NCBI RefSeq assembly: GCF_001579805.1
Contig: NZ_CP014546.1
Location: forward strand, 2,356,001-2,420,000
DNA from: Pseudomonas azotoformans
Lineage (GTDB): Bacteria > Pseudomonadota > Gammaproteobacteria > Pseudomonadales > Pseudomonadaceae
Length of the DNA: 64,000 nucleotides
Direction: 5' to 3'
The notes beneath the pieces are model-generated. The model made no database searches and was not told the origin of the DNA. It was given only the letters and a program-made list of their open reading frames with translations. The position numbers were made by a program, and so were the translations under genes. Positions 1 through 8,378 of the stretch are shown here, in pieces (position 1 is the first letter of the stretch; every line of letters starts with the position of its first letter).

Positions 1-1
1 G

Positions 2-274
2 CTGGCGAGCCTCTCGCGGATCCTGAGCAACGTCGCCGAGCCTGTGGATATCCAGGCGGGCACGGCGTTGCGACGCTTGTTGTCGGCCTATCAGCAGATC
101 GAACTGATGCTCAAGCTGGGGGAATACCAGCCCGGCAGCGATGCCTTGACCGACCTGGCGGTGGACAGTCGCCAGGCGGTGGATAATTTCCTGCGCCAGG
201 ACTTGCGCGAGCCTGCGCCGATGGCGACGACGCTTGAGCAACTCAAGGAGCTGACGGCCTATGTCCCATTCTGA
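2..274 (+). CDS. hrcN: HrcN/SctN type III secretion ATPase, C-terminal fragment
   Basis: Only the last 90 or so residues are present; the reading frame is open from base 2 and ends at a TGA at 272-274. SctN is the hexameric ATPase at the base of the export gate that unfolds and strips chaperones from substrates. The visible part matches the C-terminal helical domain of the family: a start like LASLSRILSNV, a Leu-rich helix, then LKLGEYQPGSD followed by LTDLAVD, which is characteristic of SctN and FliI. The nucleotide-binding core lies left of the window. It overlaps hrpO by 14 bases, as expected in the hrcN-hrpO-hrpP-hrcQRSTU operon. Confidence 0.9.
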   Translation: MASLSRILSNVAEPVDIQAGTALRRLLSAYQQIELMLKLGEYQPGSDALTDLAVDSRQAVDNFLRQDLREPAPMATTLEQLKELTAYVPF

Positions 275-698
275 TGGGCTGCTCGGCGAAGTCGAGACAC
301 TGCGCCGCCTGCGCCGCCTGCGCCGGCACCGGGCAGACCGGGCTGAGCGTGCCTTGCGTGAGGCGAGGCGGGCCCAGCAGGCCCTGCTTGCCAATATCCG
401 CCAGGCCGAGGCTGCACTTGAGCAGATCCGGCGTGATGAGGCTGAACGAAGCGCCCAGTTGCTCAGTGAGCACCAGGGCCAGGTATTGAACCTGCAGGCG
501 CTGAAGTCCTGGGGCGCGCAGGAACGTTCCTTATCGGCCAATACCCGGCGGGGCATGGGGCAATTGGAAGCCTTGCAGGGCCAGCAGGAAGAACGACAGA
601 CCTGCGTCGGCAGAGCCCAAATGCAGGTCACCGCCTGCCTGCGACAGGTGGAAAAACTTCAGGAGTTATCTCTTTTACTGGCGCAGGAGCCGACATGA
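261..698 (+). CDS. hrpO: HrpO/SctO type III secretion stalk protein
   Basis: A 145-residue, almost entirely helical protein rich in Arg, Gln, Glu and Leu, predicted to form a two-helix coiled coil. This is the FliJ/YscO fold: the stalk inserts into the SctN ATPase ring and links it to SctV. Sequence identity in this family is poor, so the call rests on length, coiled-coil character and its fixed place between hrcN and hrpP. The start overlaps the hrcN stop, and its own stop overlaps the hrpP start (ATGA at 695-698), so translation is probably coupled. Confidence 0.85.
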   Translation: MSHSDGLLGEVETLRRLRRLRRHRADRAERALREARRAQQALLANIRQAEAALEQIRRDEAERSAQLLSEHQGQVLNLQALKSWGAQERSLSANTRRGMGQLEALQGQQEERQTCVGRAQMQVTACLRQVEKLQELSLLLAQEPT

Positions 699-1153
699 CC
701 CAGGTTTCAGATAAACCCGCCGAGCGTCCACGCCCGCGTGACAGACGAGAGGAGCGAGAGCCCGCAATGGTGGGCGTCCTGCCTGCAGAGCTGACGCGAT
801 TGTTTTCCCAGTTGTGGGCGGATGAGGGGGAGGACTCTGGGGCAGGGCCTCAGCTATCGGGAACCAAGGCGTCGGGCGCTGCGGCGATGATCGAGGCGCT
901 GGCCGAGCAACTGGTACCTCGCCTGCAGGCCGCGTCGCAGTGGCCGCTGCAGGCGGTGTTGTACTTGCCTCGCCTGGGGCGGATCAACGCCAGTGTGCGC
1001 CGTGAACAGAACGCCTGGAGTATCGACCTGGACGCACAAGATGATGCGACGGCGCGCTGGCTGAATGGCGTGCGGCAACAGGTTGAGGACCGCTTTACAC
1101 AATTGTTGGGGCAAACGGTCAGCCTGCTGCTTCCCTCTATCGGGGCTGCATGA
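695..1153 (+). CDS. hrpP: HrpP/SctP needle-length or substrate-switch protein
   Basis: A 152-residue protein with a charged, probably disordered N-terminus (many Arg, Glu and Pro up to about residue 30) and a folded C-terminal half containing QWPLQAVLYLPRLGRI and LLGQTVSLLLP. That layout fits HrpP/YscP-family proteins, which are themselves secreted and tell HrcU when to switch from early to late substrates. It overlaps hrpO by four bases and hrcQ by four (ATGA at 1150-1153). The protein is short for the family, as HrpP proteins of Hrp1 systems generally are. The call is mainly from position and the C-terminal pattern. Confidence 0.8.
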   Translation: MTQVSDKPAERPRPRDRREEREPAMVGVLPAELTRLFSQLWADEGEDSGAGPQLSGTKASGAAAMIEALAEQLVPRLQAASQWPLQAVLYLPRLGRINASVRREQNAWSIDLDAQDDATARWLNGVRQQVEDRFTQLLGQTVSLLLPSIGAA

Positions 1154-2163
1154 TGATTCCGGCAGTGCCGCTGCCTCGGGTCAGTGGCGACATAGTTGCC
1201 GCACGCCGTCGTCTCGGGCGCGGCTTGCGCTTGCCCTTCGACGTCGCGGGGCAGCGTGGTGAGTTATGGCTCGAACCGGGTCGTGCGCCCACTGCGGGCC
1301 AGTCATTGTGCTTCGAAACGGCACGCGGGGTGCTGGCGCTGGCCGAGGCTGGTCCCTTGCTCAGTCTGCTGGGCGAATGCCCGGTGACCTTGGCCAAGAC
1401 GGGCAACGATCCGGACTCCTGGTTCTGGGCGTTGTTCCAACACCACCTGAGCCCGCAGGTGCAAACACTGATGGGCCATGTGCGACTGCTGGATGTCGAG
1501 CGCCCCAAGGGGTTTGGTTGCCGACTCAGCGTGACGCTGGGGGCCTCCCGGGCAATGGGCTATCTGTGGCTGACGGCCGAGAGCTTCCTCGCGTTGTGTG
1601 ATGCCGGGTCGTGGCGCAGCAACGCCGCGCCGTTGCCTGCGTCGTTTCAACTGGCAATTGCCGTGACCCTTGGACGCCTGCAATTACCGATTGCACAGGT
1701 ACGTGGCCTGCGGGCTGGGGATGTGCTGATACCAGAACAGAATTTTTTCCAGGCCCAGGGCGCTGGCCACGTACAGGTTGGCAGGCAGCGGCTGCATGGG
1801 CGTATTGACGATGACGCAGGCGCGTTGTGTCTGACACTGACTTCGATTGAGGGTACCTCCATGGATGAAGAATTTATCGCTCCCGACTACTCGGGGTATG
1901 ACGAAGATGAACCCGTTGTGGACGTATTCGGTCATGAACCTTTCGACGAGTTGAGCATGGCGTTGAACATACGCTGCGGAACACTGAACCTCACCCTGGG
2001 CGAGTTGCGCAGCCTCGCCCCCGGTGCCGTACTGGGTGTCGCCGGTTATGCGCCCGGCATGGCGGGTCTCTATTACGGCGACCGGCCGATCGGCCTGGGA
2101 CAGTTGGTGGAAGTCGACGGGCGCCTGGGCTTGCAGTTGTCCCGCGTGATGTTCGCCGGATGA
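1150..2163 (+). CDS. hrcQ: HrcQ/SctQ cytoplasmic C-ring protein (unsplit)
   Basis: A 337-residue SctQ, the FliM/FliN-like subunit of the cytosolic sorting platform. The C-terminal SPOA domain is clear at about residues 265-335 ([19 protein letters not shown], then [10 protein letters not shown] and [15 protein letters not shown]). In P. syringae this protein is encoded by two genes, hrcQa and hrcQb; here one uninterrupted frame covers both. An acidic linker ([12 protein letters not shown]) separates the halves, at the place where the P. syringae genes are split. An in-frame ATG with a good ribosome-binding site lies at 1861. The stop overlaps hrcR (ATGA at 2160-2163). Confidence 0.9.
   Translation: MMIPAVPLPRVSGDIVAARRRLGRGLRLPFDVAGQRGELWLEPGRAPTAGQSLCFETARGVLALAEAGPLLSLLGECPVTLAKTGNDPDSWFWALFQHHLSPQVQTLMGHVRLLDVERPKGFGCRLSVTLGASRAMGYLWLTAESFLALCDAGSWRSNAAPLPASFQLAIAVTLGRLQLPIAQVRGLRAGDVLIPEQNFFQAQGAGHVQVGRQRLHGRIDDDAGALCLTLTSIEGTSMDEEFIAPDYSGYDEDEPVVDVFGHEPFDELSMALNIRCGTLNLTLGELRSLAPGAVLGVAGYAPGMAGLYYGDRPIGLGQLVEVDGRLGLQLSRVMFAG
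1849..1863 (+). promoter_or_regulatory. Internal ribosome-binding site and start codon in hrcQ
   Basis: GAGGG at 1849-1853 is followed after 7 bases by an in-frame ATG at 1861, codon 238 of hrcQ. Starting here would give a 100-residue HrcQ-C made of the acidic linker plus the SPOA domain, corresponding to HrcQb of P. syringae. Internal starts producing a short SctQ-C are established for YscQ of Yersinia and SpaO of Salmonella. That it is used here is inference. Confidence 0.55.
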
Positions 2164-2813
2164 TCCTTCAAGGGCTGGATCCCTTAGTTCTCGCGGTCTT
2201 CCTGGCGGCATTGTCATTGATGCCCATGCTGTTGATCGTCTGCACTGCGTTCCTGAAAATTGTGATTGTGCTGATGATCACCCGCAACGCCATCGGTGTG
2301 CAGCAGGTGCCGCCCAGCATGGCCATCAATGGCATCGCGCTGGCGGCCACGCTATTCATCATGGCCCCGGTGGGGTATGAAATCGCCGAACACGTCAAAG
2401 CCTCACCCTTGGACTTGAGCAACGTGCAAATGCTTCTGCAGACAGGCAGTGAGGCGATCAAACCGCTACGTGCCTTCATGCTGCGCAACATCGACCCGGA
2501 TGTGCTGACGCACCTGTTGGAGAACTCCAAGCGCTTGTGGCCTGCGCAGATGGCCGAGCAGGTGCGGCGCGAAGACTTGATCCTGGTGATCCCGGCCTTC
2601 GTGTTGTCGCAGCTGCAGGCGGGGTTCGAGATCGGCTTTCTGATCTATATCCCCTTCATCGTAATCGACCTGATTGTCTCCAACCTGCTCCTGTCGCTGG
2701 GCATGCAAATGGTCTCGCCGATGACTATTTCCCTGCCGCTGAAATTGCTGTTGTTCGTGATGGTGTCCGGCTGGTCCCGGTTGCTCGACAGTCTGTTCCT
2801 CTCCTACCTCTGA
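2160..2813 (+). CDS. hrcR: HrcR/SctR export-gate membrane protein
   Basis: A 217-residue member of the FliP/SctR family, which forms the core of the inner-membrane export gate with SctS and SctT. Visible hallmarks are an N-terminal membrane segment ([16 protein letters not shown]), the following [12 protein letters not shown] loop with its conserved Gly and Pro residues, and the C-terminal pair of membrane helices around [16 protein letters not shown] and [18 protein letters not shown]. The length is normal. It starts within the hrcQ stop and is 7 bases ahead of hrcS. Confidence 0.95.
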   Translation: MILQGLDPLVLAVFLAALSLMPMLLIVCTAFLKIVIVLMITRNAIGVQQVPPSMAINGIALAATLFIMAPVGYEIAEHVKASPLDLSNVQMLLQTGSEAIKPLRAFMLRNIDPDVLTHLLENSKRLWPAQMAEQVRREDLILVIPAFVLSQLQAGFEIGFLIYIPFIVIDLIVSNLLLSLGMQMVSPMTISLPLKLLLFVMVSGWSRLLDSLFLSYL

Positions 2814-2820
2814 GTGCCGT

Positions 2821-3084
2821 ATGGAACCTATCGTGCTGTTCAAGCAGGGCATGTTGCTGGTGGTGGTGCTGTCGGCGCCGCCGTTGATCGTGGCGGTGGT
2901 GGTGGGGGTGTTGACCTCTCTCGTGCAGGCATTGATGCAGGTACAGGACCAGACATTGCCCTTTGGTATCAAGCTGGTGGCCGTGGGTATCACGCTGATC
3001 ATGACTGGCCGCTGGATTGGCGTGGAGTTGATCCAGTTGATCAACCTCACCTTCGAAATGATCGGCCGTTCGGCCCTGAACTGA
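2821..3084 (+). CDS. hrcS: HrcS/SctS export-gate membrane protein
   Basis: An 87-residue FliQ/SctS-family protein with two membrane helices in a hairpin. The first is LLVVVLSAPPLIVAVVVGVL and the second covers KLVAVGITLIMTGRWIGVEL. The connecting loop LVQALMQVQDQTLPF is the family signature. It forms part of the export gate with HrcR and HrcT, which flank it. Seven bases separate it from hrcR and ten from hrcT. Confidence 0.95.
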   Translation: MEPIVLFKQGMLLVVVLSAPPLIVAVVVGVLTSLVQALMQVQDQTLPFGIKLVAVGITLIMTGRWIGVELIQLINLTFEMIGRSALN

Positions 3085-3094
3085 GGCCCTGCCC

Positions 3095-3883
3095 ATGCTG
3101 CTCTATCTCGAATACCTGCCCAGCCTGCTGATCGGCATGGCGCGTATCTACCCCTGCGGCATCCTGGTGGCGGCGTTCTGTTTTCAACACATCCGGGGCA
3201 TGCCGCGACATACCCTGGTGATGGTGATGGCATTGATGCCCGCACCGGGAATTCATGCCGCATTAGCCAGCCAGGATTACTCCGCAATCATGCTGGTTGC
3301 GTTGCTGCTCAAGGAGGTAGCGCTGGGTATTTTACTGGGTGTGTTGCTGGCAATGCCGTTCTGGATGTTCGAGTCTGTGGGAGCGCTGCTGGATAACCAA
3401 CGCGGCGCCTTGGCCGGTGGTCAACTCAACCCTTCGCTGGGGCCGGATGCGACGCCGATTGGGCATTTGTTCAAGCAACTGGCGATCTTTCTGCTCATAA
3501 CCAGTCTCGGGTTGGGAGCATTAACCCAGGTGATCTGGGACAGCTACCTGATCTGGCCACCCACCCTGTGGTTTCCGCTGCCTGCGGCGAACGGCTTTGA
3601 TGTGTTTATCGGCCTGCTGGGGGATACGTTCACCCACATGATGCTCTATGCCGCCCCCTTTATTGCGGTGTTGCTGTTGCTGGAGTTCGGCATCGCACTG
3701 TTGGGGGTCTACAGCCAGCAGTTACAGGTAAGTACCCTGGCGCCACCGGTCAAGAGCCTGGCGGGCATTGGCATCCTGTTGTTGTACTTTGCGCTGCTGC
3801 AGGATCTGATCGTCGGGCGTATAAGCCTGCTGGGCGACCTTAAACATTCATTGGGCGTTTTGCTCAAGGTCGCAGTGCCATGA
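3095..3883 (+). CDS. hrcT: HrcT/SctT export-gate membrane protein
   Basis: A 262-residue FliR/SctT-family protein with several hydrophobic segments. The cytoplasmic loop after the third segment contains FESVGALLDNQRGA, the strongly conserved SctT motif (xGxxxDxQRG). It completes the R-S-T export-gate core. Its TGA overlaps the hrcU start (ATGA at 3880-3883). Confidence 0.95.
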   Translation: MLLYLEYLPSLLIGMARIYPCGILVAAFCFQHIRGMPRHTLVMVMALMPAPGIHAALASQDYSAIMLVALLLKEVALGILLGVLLAMPFWMFESVGALLDNQRGALAGGQLNPSLGPDATPIGHLFKQLAIFLLITSLGLGALTQVIWDSYLIWPPTLWFPLPAANGFDVFIGLLGDTFTHMMLYAAPFIAVLLLLEFGIALLGVYSQQLQVSTLAPPVKSLAGIGILLLYFALLQDLIVGRISLLGDLKHSLGVLLKVAVP

Positions 3884-4977
3884 GTGACTCAGGCGAAAAA
3901 AAGCACCCGGCGTCCGCCAAGAAACTGCGTGACCAACGCAAGAAAGGCCAGGTCGCCCAGAGCCAGGATGTCGCAAAGCTGCTGGCGCTGACAGCGATCA
4001 GTGAAATTGCCTTGGCCACCGCCGAGACCAGCCTGCAACGCTTCCAGCAATTGATGCTGTTGCCGATGTCACGGCTGAACCAGCCCTTCACGCGTGCGCT
4101 GGAGGAGGTGCTGTTCGACGCGCTGCGGGTGTTCTTTTCATTTGCCCTGTTGATGGCCGGGGTCGCGATTACCACGAAGCTGATCAGCAGTTGGATGCAG
4201 TTCGGACTGCTGTTTGCGCCGGAGGCCTTGAAGATGGATTTCAATCGCCTCAACCCCGTCAGTCAGGTCAAGCAGATGTTCTCTGCCCAGCAGTTGATGA
4301 ACCTGCTGATGAGCGTGGCGAAAGCCTTCCTTATCAGTTTGATTCTGTATGTGGTGATCTGGCCCGCAGTGGGCACGCTGATCAACCTGGCCACCAGTGA
4401 CCTGCAAAGCTACATCGTGGCGTTGATCGCGCTGTTCCGTCATCTGCTGCACGTGTGCCTGGGCATGCTGCTGGTGCTGGCGCTTGTCGACATGATCCTG
4501 TCCAAGCACTTTTTTGCCAAGCGCATGCGTATGACCCAAGTGGAAGTCGTCAAAGAGTACAAGGACATGGAGGGCGACCCCCATGTGAAAGGGCAACGCC
4601 GTTCGTTGGCGTACCAGTTGGCTCAGGAAGAACCAAAGGTCAAGCTGCCCAAGCTCGAGGAGTCCGACATGCTGGTGGTCAACCCGACGCACTATGCCGT
4701 CGCGCTGTATTACCGTCCGGGTAAGACACCACTGCCGATGTTGGTGAGCAAAGGTACGGATGATGAAGCCCGCACATTGATCCGCCGCGCCAAGGCGGCC
4801 GACGTGCCGGTGATCCAGTGTGTCTGGCTGGCGCGCACGCTCTATACGAAAAAACTGGGCGCTGGTATCCCACGCGAAACCTTGCAGGCCGTGGCGCTGA
4901 TTTACCGGACCCTGCGTGAGCTCGATGATGAGGCCAAGCGCGAAACCCTGGAGCTTCCCGAGCTTGAGCGACGCTGA
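3880..4977 (+). CDS. hrcU: HrcU/SctU autoproteolytic export switch protein
   Basis: A 365-residue FlhB/SctU protein. The N-terminal region is basic (DSGEKKHPASAKKLRDQRKKG), as in all members, followed by four membrane segments and a cytoplasmic domain. The self-cleavage motif NPTH is at residues 268-271 (bases 4681-4692). Cleavage between Asn and Pro sets substrate specificity. It is the last gene of the + strand half of the cluster. Its TGA (4975-4977) directly abuts the stop of the convergent hrpV. Confidence 0.95.
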   Translation: MSDSGEKKHPASAKKLRDQRKKGQVAQSQDVAKLLALTAISEIALATAETSLQRFQQLMLLPMSRLNQPFTRALEEVLFDALRVFFSFALLMAGVAITTKLISSWMQFGLLFAPEALKMDFNRLNPVSQVKQMFSAQQLMNLLMSVAKAFLISLILYVVIWPAVGTLINLATSDLQSYIVALIALFRHLLHVCLGMLLVLALVDMILSKHFFAKRMRMTQVEVVKEYKDMEGDPHVKGQRRSLAYQLAQEEPKVKLPKLEESDMLVVNPTHYAVALYYRPGKTPLPMLVSKGTDDEARTLIRRAKAADVPVIQCVWLARTLYTKKLGAGIPRETLQAVALIYRTLRELDDEAKRETLELPELERR

Positions 4978-5316
4978 TCACGTGTCCAAGGCTTGCAGGG
5001 TGGCCAGCGACAGCATCCGGCTGAGGATTCTGTCGAGCGTGCTGGTGGTTGCCGGCAATGCATGCCAGATCACCAGGGCATGCTGAGGGTCGAGGTAGAT
5101 AAAGCAGCCATCGAACGCGACTGCCTGCTCAAAGCGTCGCTCTAGCACCCGTTGCAATTGCCCGGCCTGCAAAGCCTCACGCGCGATGCACAGGGCCAAC
5201 CCTGGTCGCTGGCCGGCGCGTTGTGCGCAAACCTTGATGCCGGGCGCCAGGGGCAGGTGAGCGGGTGCGCCACTCACCAGGTTGTCGAAAAATACCTGCC
5301 GTGGGTCGTCGGGCAT
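4978..5316 (-). CDS. hrpV: HrpV-like regulator of the type III system
   Basis: A 112-residue soluble protein with no recognisable catalytic motif. Position identifies it: in P. syringae the hrpC operon is hrpF-hrpG-hrcC-hrpT-hrpV and converges on hrcU, exactly as here. HrpV binds HrpS and inhibits it as an anti-activator, and HrpG relieves that. The size matches P. syringae HrpV (about 115 residues). No strong ribosome-binding site is seen; it starts 11 bases after hrpT. It abuts hrcU with no spacer. Confidence 0.75.
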   Translation of the reverse strand: MPDDPRQVFFDNLVSGAPAHLPLAPGIKVCAQRAGQRPGLALCIAREALQAGQLQRVLERRFEQAVAFDGCFIYLDPQHALVIWHALPATTSTLDRILSRMLSLATLQALDT

Positions 5317-5327
5317 TTCCGGAGGCC

Positions 5328-5531
5328 TCAGCGTTCCAGTGATACCGTTTGGTAATCCGCCCGCTCACCGGAGGGGGCGGGCTCGACGCGCATCTGCGGC
5401 GGCCACCAGATCACCATTTTGTCTTGGCTCGATTGCGGGCGTGAGCATGAATCACCTTTGCACGTCGGCGTACAGCCGGTGAAGAGCATCGCGGCGCCGA
5501 TCAAGGTGACGCACAACAGTCGGTTCATCAT
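5328..5531 (-). CDS. hrpT: HrpT-like outer-membrane lipoprotein (secretin pilotin candidate)
   Basis: A 67-residue lipoprotein with a type II signal peptide and a lipobox ending LFTGC, so Cys20 would be the lipidated residue. The mature part is about 48 residues, with two further cysteines close by (CKGDSC). HrpT of P. syringae is a small outer-membrane lipoprotein encoded directly after hrcC and is thought to help secretin assembly. The start codon overlaps the hrcC stop by four bases. Confidence 0.8.
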   Translation of the reverse strand: MMNRLLCVTLIGAAMLFTGCTPTCKGDSCSRPQSSQDKMVIWWPPQMRVEPAPSGERADYQTVSLER

Positions 5532-7669
5532 GGTGTGGCCTTCTGAGCTGGAGTGATCAAGGAGGGGCGGGGCACACTGAGGTGTTCATCCTTCACCACC
5601 GGGCGCATGGCGATAAATACCTCGGCTTCTTCACCCGGCTTGAGCCAGGCGCGCGGCCAGACAGTGACCGCCAGGGTCTGCGAGTTGCTGCATTCCTTTT
5701 CATCGATACGCACATTACGTTTGAACTGGTTGCGCAACACCACAACCGCCACGTTGTATTCCGGGCCGGCGTACCACTGGCTGCGCTCGCTATTGAGCGC
5801 CAGCAAATCACGGGTGCTGCACAAGGTGTTCAGCGCCAGAGGCATTGGTGCCGCACTGAAAGACTTGGGGACTTCTCCACTGACCAAGCGCGCCAGCGTG
5901 GTGATGATGTCACTGCGTTTGATCACCGGCTGATGCGGTGAGTAGCGTCTGGCCAACGGTGTGAGGGCCGCTTGCAACTCGGCCTGATCGTCCTGTGGCA
6001 AGTAGCGCGACGGGTCGTCCTGGTCCCCGATCACGCGGGGTGTGAGGATGAACAAGCGCTCACGTCGATTGTTGTGGCGTTCTGTCGAGGAAAACAGCGC
6101 CTTGCCCAGCAACGGAATATCCCCCAGCAGCGGGATCTTCTTTTGCTGGTCGGAACTGTCGGTGACATGGAAGCCACCCACTACCAGCGAACGCTTCTCC
6201 TGCATCACGGCCTGGGTGCTGACCTTGCCCCGGCGAACGTCGGGGTGATTGGGGTCTCGCTCGGGATTGGTTTCGTCGAAATTACCGTCTTCGATATCGA
6301 TGGCCAAATGGATCTGGTGAACGCCTCGGCCCGTCGTTACCCGGGGAACCACTTGGAGGCTGGTGCCCACCGTGACGGGTAAAATGGTTGCGTAATCTCT
6401 ACCGGGGGTGATGTATTGGGTGCGGTTGAAGTCGATCACCGCCGGTTGGTTTTCCAGGGTGAGCACAGAAGGATTGGAGACCATGGTTGCCAGTCCCTTG
6501 GCCTCCAGCGCGCGGATATCGGCGTAGAAACGATCGCGGTTTTCAATCGACACCTGCGACGAGGTGCCAGGCGCCATGTTGACGCCGCCGCGGAAGCGAC
6601 TGTTCTGGAAACCCCAGTTCACCCCGAATTCACGCAATTGCGTCCGTTCGATATCGAGAATGATCGCATCGATTTCGATCAGTTTGCGTGCGACGTCAAG
6701 TTGGGTGATCAACTCGCGGTACATGGCCTGGCGCTCCGGCAGGTCATAGATCAGCACGGCATTATTGCGCACATCGGCTTCGACGCGGATGCGGCTGTTG
6801 GATGTCGGCGCCCGCTTGGTCATTGTGGGGCCGGCGTCCAACTGCCCTGTGTTGCCATTTGCACCGAGCATTTGGCCCAGCAACGGGTTGCCCAGCCGAG
6901 GCGCGTTGAGTGTCAGAGGGGATGGCTGGGATGAGGTGGGTTGGCTCATCCCCGAAAGCGTTGAGGCGGAACGGGGTTCCAAGAGTCCCCGCAAAATGCT
7001 CGCTACGCCGGGAACGACGAGTTTTTCACCTCGGTAATCCACGGTGCGGTCTGCCGCGTTGGCAAATTTGAGCGGGAAGCTGAGAACGCTCTGCTTTTCG
7101 TCCGCCGAGCGGCGTTTGCTGCTGAACTGCTTGATCTGTTCGATGTAGGTTTTGGGGCCGGAGACCAATACGACACCGTCTTCGGGCAATTCGCCCCAGC
7201 CGAAACGGCTATCAAGCAGGCCGATATCGGTCAGCGCTTGCTTGAGGTCTGAAATAGTTTCCGAGGAGACTTCCAGGCGCGCGGATTCCTGCTGGTCCAG
7301 CGTGCTGATGAATAGGGTGTTGTTGTAGAGATACCACTGAAACCGGTGTTCAACCCCGAGTCTATCCAGCATGGACTGTGGGGTATTTGCGCGGATCTTG
7401 CCGTTGACGTCGCCTTCCAGCAGACCTTCGATTTGCAGTTGTGTGCCAAAGGTCTGGGCGAAGTCGTCGAGTACGTCCCGTAGCGGTTTGTGCTCGGCCT
7501 CGTAGGCGTAGGCGGTGTTTTTCCACTCGCTGGGGATGGCCGCCACTGCATGTTCTATTGGGACCAGCAGACAGGAAAGCAGGGCGATGCTGTACCCAAG
7601 TGTTCGTCGGGACGAAGCATCAGGCGAAGTTGGGCGCAAACTGCGCCGCTTGTGGGTCTTATTCTTCAT
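5528..7669 (-). CDS. hrcC: HrcC/SctC outer-membrane secretin
   Basis: A 713-residue secretin that forms the outer-membrane ring of the injectisome. A basic N-terminus and a hydrophobic segment (YSIALLSCLLVP) ending at AVAA form the signal peptide. N0/N1 domains follow (PLRDVLDDFAQTFG), then N3, and the secretin domain with VVGGFHVTD and IPLLGDIPLLG, the family signature, near residues 535-560. An upstream in-frame extension exists to 7789, but it would run through the end of hrpG and precede the signal peptide. The ATG at 7669 lies 14 bases after the hrpG stop and fits better. Confidence 0.93.
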   Translation of the reverse strand: MKNKTHKRRSLRPTSPDASSRRTLGYSIALLSCLLVPIEHAVAAIPSEWKNTAYAYEAEHKPLRDVLDDFAQTFGTQLQIEGLLEGDVNGKIRANTPQSMLDRLGVEHRFQWYLYNNTLFISTLDQQESARLEVSSETISDLKQALTDIGLLDSRFGWGELPEDGVVLVSGPKTYIEQIKQFSSKRRSADEKQSVLSFPLKFANAADRTVDYRGEKLVVPGVASILRGLLEPRSASTLSGMSQPTSSQPSPLTLNAPRLGNPLLGQMLGANGNTGQLDAGPTMTKRAPTSNSRIRVEADVRNNAVLIYDLPERQAMYRELITQLDVARKLIEIDAIILDIERTQLREFGVNWGFQNSRFRGGVNMAPGTSSQVSIENRDRFYADIRALEAKGLATMVSNPSVLTLENQPAVIDFNRTQYITPGRDYATILPVTVGTSLQVVPRVTTGRGVHQIHLAIDIEDGNFDETNPERDPNHPDVRRGKVSTQAVMQEKRSLVVGGFHVTDSSDQQKKIPLLGDIPLLGKALFSSTERHNNRRERLFILTPRVIGDQDDPSRYLPQDDQAELQAALTPLARRYSPHQPVIKRSDIITTLARLVSGEVPKSFSAAPMPLALNTLCSTRDLLALNSERSQWYAGPEYNVAVVVLRNQFKRNVRIDEKECSNSQTLAVTVWPRAWLKPGEEAEVFIAMRPVVKDEHLSVPRPSLITPAQKATP

Positions 7670-7682
7670 AGAAGTTCTCTGG

Positions 7683-8078
7683 TTAGTACGACAGTGAACG
7701 TAGTGAGGTGGGCTTGAGGTGCTGGGGTGTGCGAGCAAGGCGAGTGAACGTGGAGCGCCAGGTGTCGCGTTGGTTGAGCAGGGTTTCAAGGCAGGCAGAT
7801 ACCTCCGTCTCGCTCGGACCGTTGCGCAAGGTTTGCATCAGCCAAAGCTCGCCACTCTCGGCGTTTCGAACCAGAGTGCCTTGGAAGAAGTTCAGGCTGG
7901 CTGCACCTAGGCGCAGCCAGCGTTGCAATGTCGTATTATCTAAGGGGCGCGCGGTCAACTGAACCTCCAATAAAATGAAGGTTTCTTGACGTTTCAAAAT
8001 AATGGTGTCGTCACTTTCGAACACGGTGAGTTGTTGTTGTTCGTGATGGATTAACCAGTCACGGATAAGCGCTTTCAT
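7683..8078 (-). CDS. hrpG: HrpG-like chaperone / anti-HrpV protein
   Basis: A 131-residue acidic-to-neutral protein with the alternating strand pattern of class I (CesT-like) type III chaperones, for example the strands ETFILLEVQLTARPL and GELWLMQTL. In P. syringae HrpG sits between HrpF and HrcC and sequesters HrpV, freeing HrpS. The ATG at 8078 is chosen. A TTG six codons upstream also stays open but has no better ribosome-binding site and would overlap hrpF. One base separates it from the hrpF stop. Confidence 0.75.
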   Translation of the reverse strand: MKALIRDWLIHHEQQQLTVFESDDTIILKRQETFILLEVQLTARPLDNTTLQRWLRLGAASLNFFQGTLVRNAESGELWLMQTLRNGPSETEVSACLETLLNQRDTWRSTFTRLARTPQHLKPTSLRSLSY

Positions 8079-8079
8079 G

Positions 8080-8298
8080 TTATTGAAAACTTTCAATAGT
8101 TGTTTTCAAAGACAATTGCTCAATTCGCAGGTTCTCAGTGAACATTGAATTGGTCGCCGTTGCTTGCATTGATAACTTAAGGAATAGTTCTGCGTCCTGT
8201 TCATTTTCCATACCGCCTTCCGGGAAAGCATCAAGTTTTTTATACACGGAGTCGGCGATTTTGAATGCTTGGTATGAAAGGGCCTTAGGAAGCGTCAT
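8080..8298 (-). CDS. hrpF: HrpF-like small type III secretion protein
   Basis: A 72-residue, mostly helical protein of the size of P. syringae HrpF (74 residues) at the same place, directly before hrpG. The exact job of HrpF is not settled; in P. syringae it is needed for secretion and pilus biogenesis. There is a good ribosome-binding site (AAAGGA, 7 bases before ATG). Eighty bases separate it from hrpE. That gap holds a CCACATA -10-like element but no GGAACC partner, so it may be read through from the hrpA promoter. Confidence 0.75.
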   Translation of the reverse strand: MTLPKALSYQAFKIADSVYKKLDAFPEGGMENEQDAELFLKLSMQATATNSMFTENLRIEQLSLKTTIESFQ

Positions 8299-8378
8299 AA
8301 GAATTCCTTTGAGATTCTATTGTGGGTGTTTTTATTGACCGGGCCGATCTTGTTTTTGAGTGTGCTGGATATGTGGAG

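Noticed and set aside
7670..7789. 40-codon upstream extension of hrcC
   Set aside because: It would overlap hrpG and put non-hydrophobic sequence before the signal peptide.
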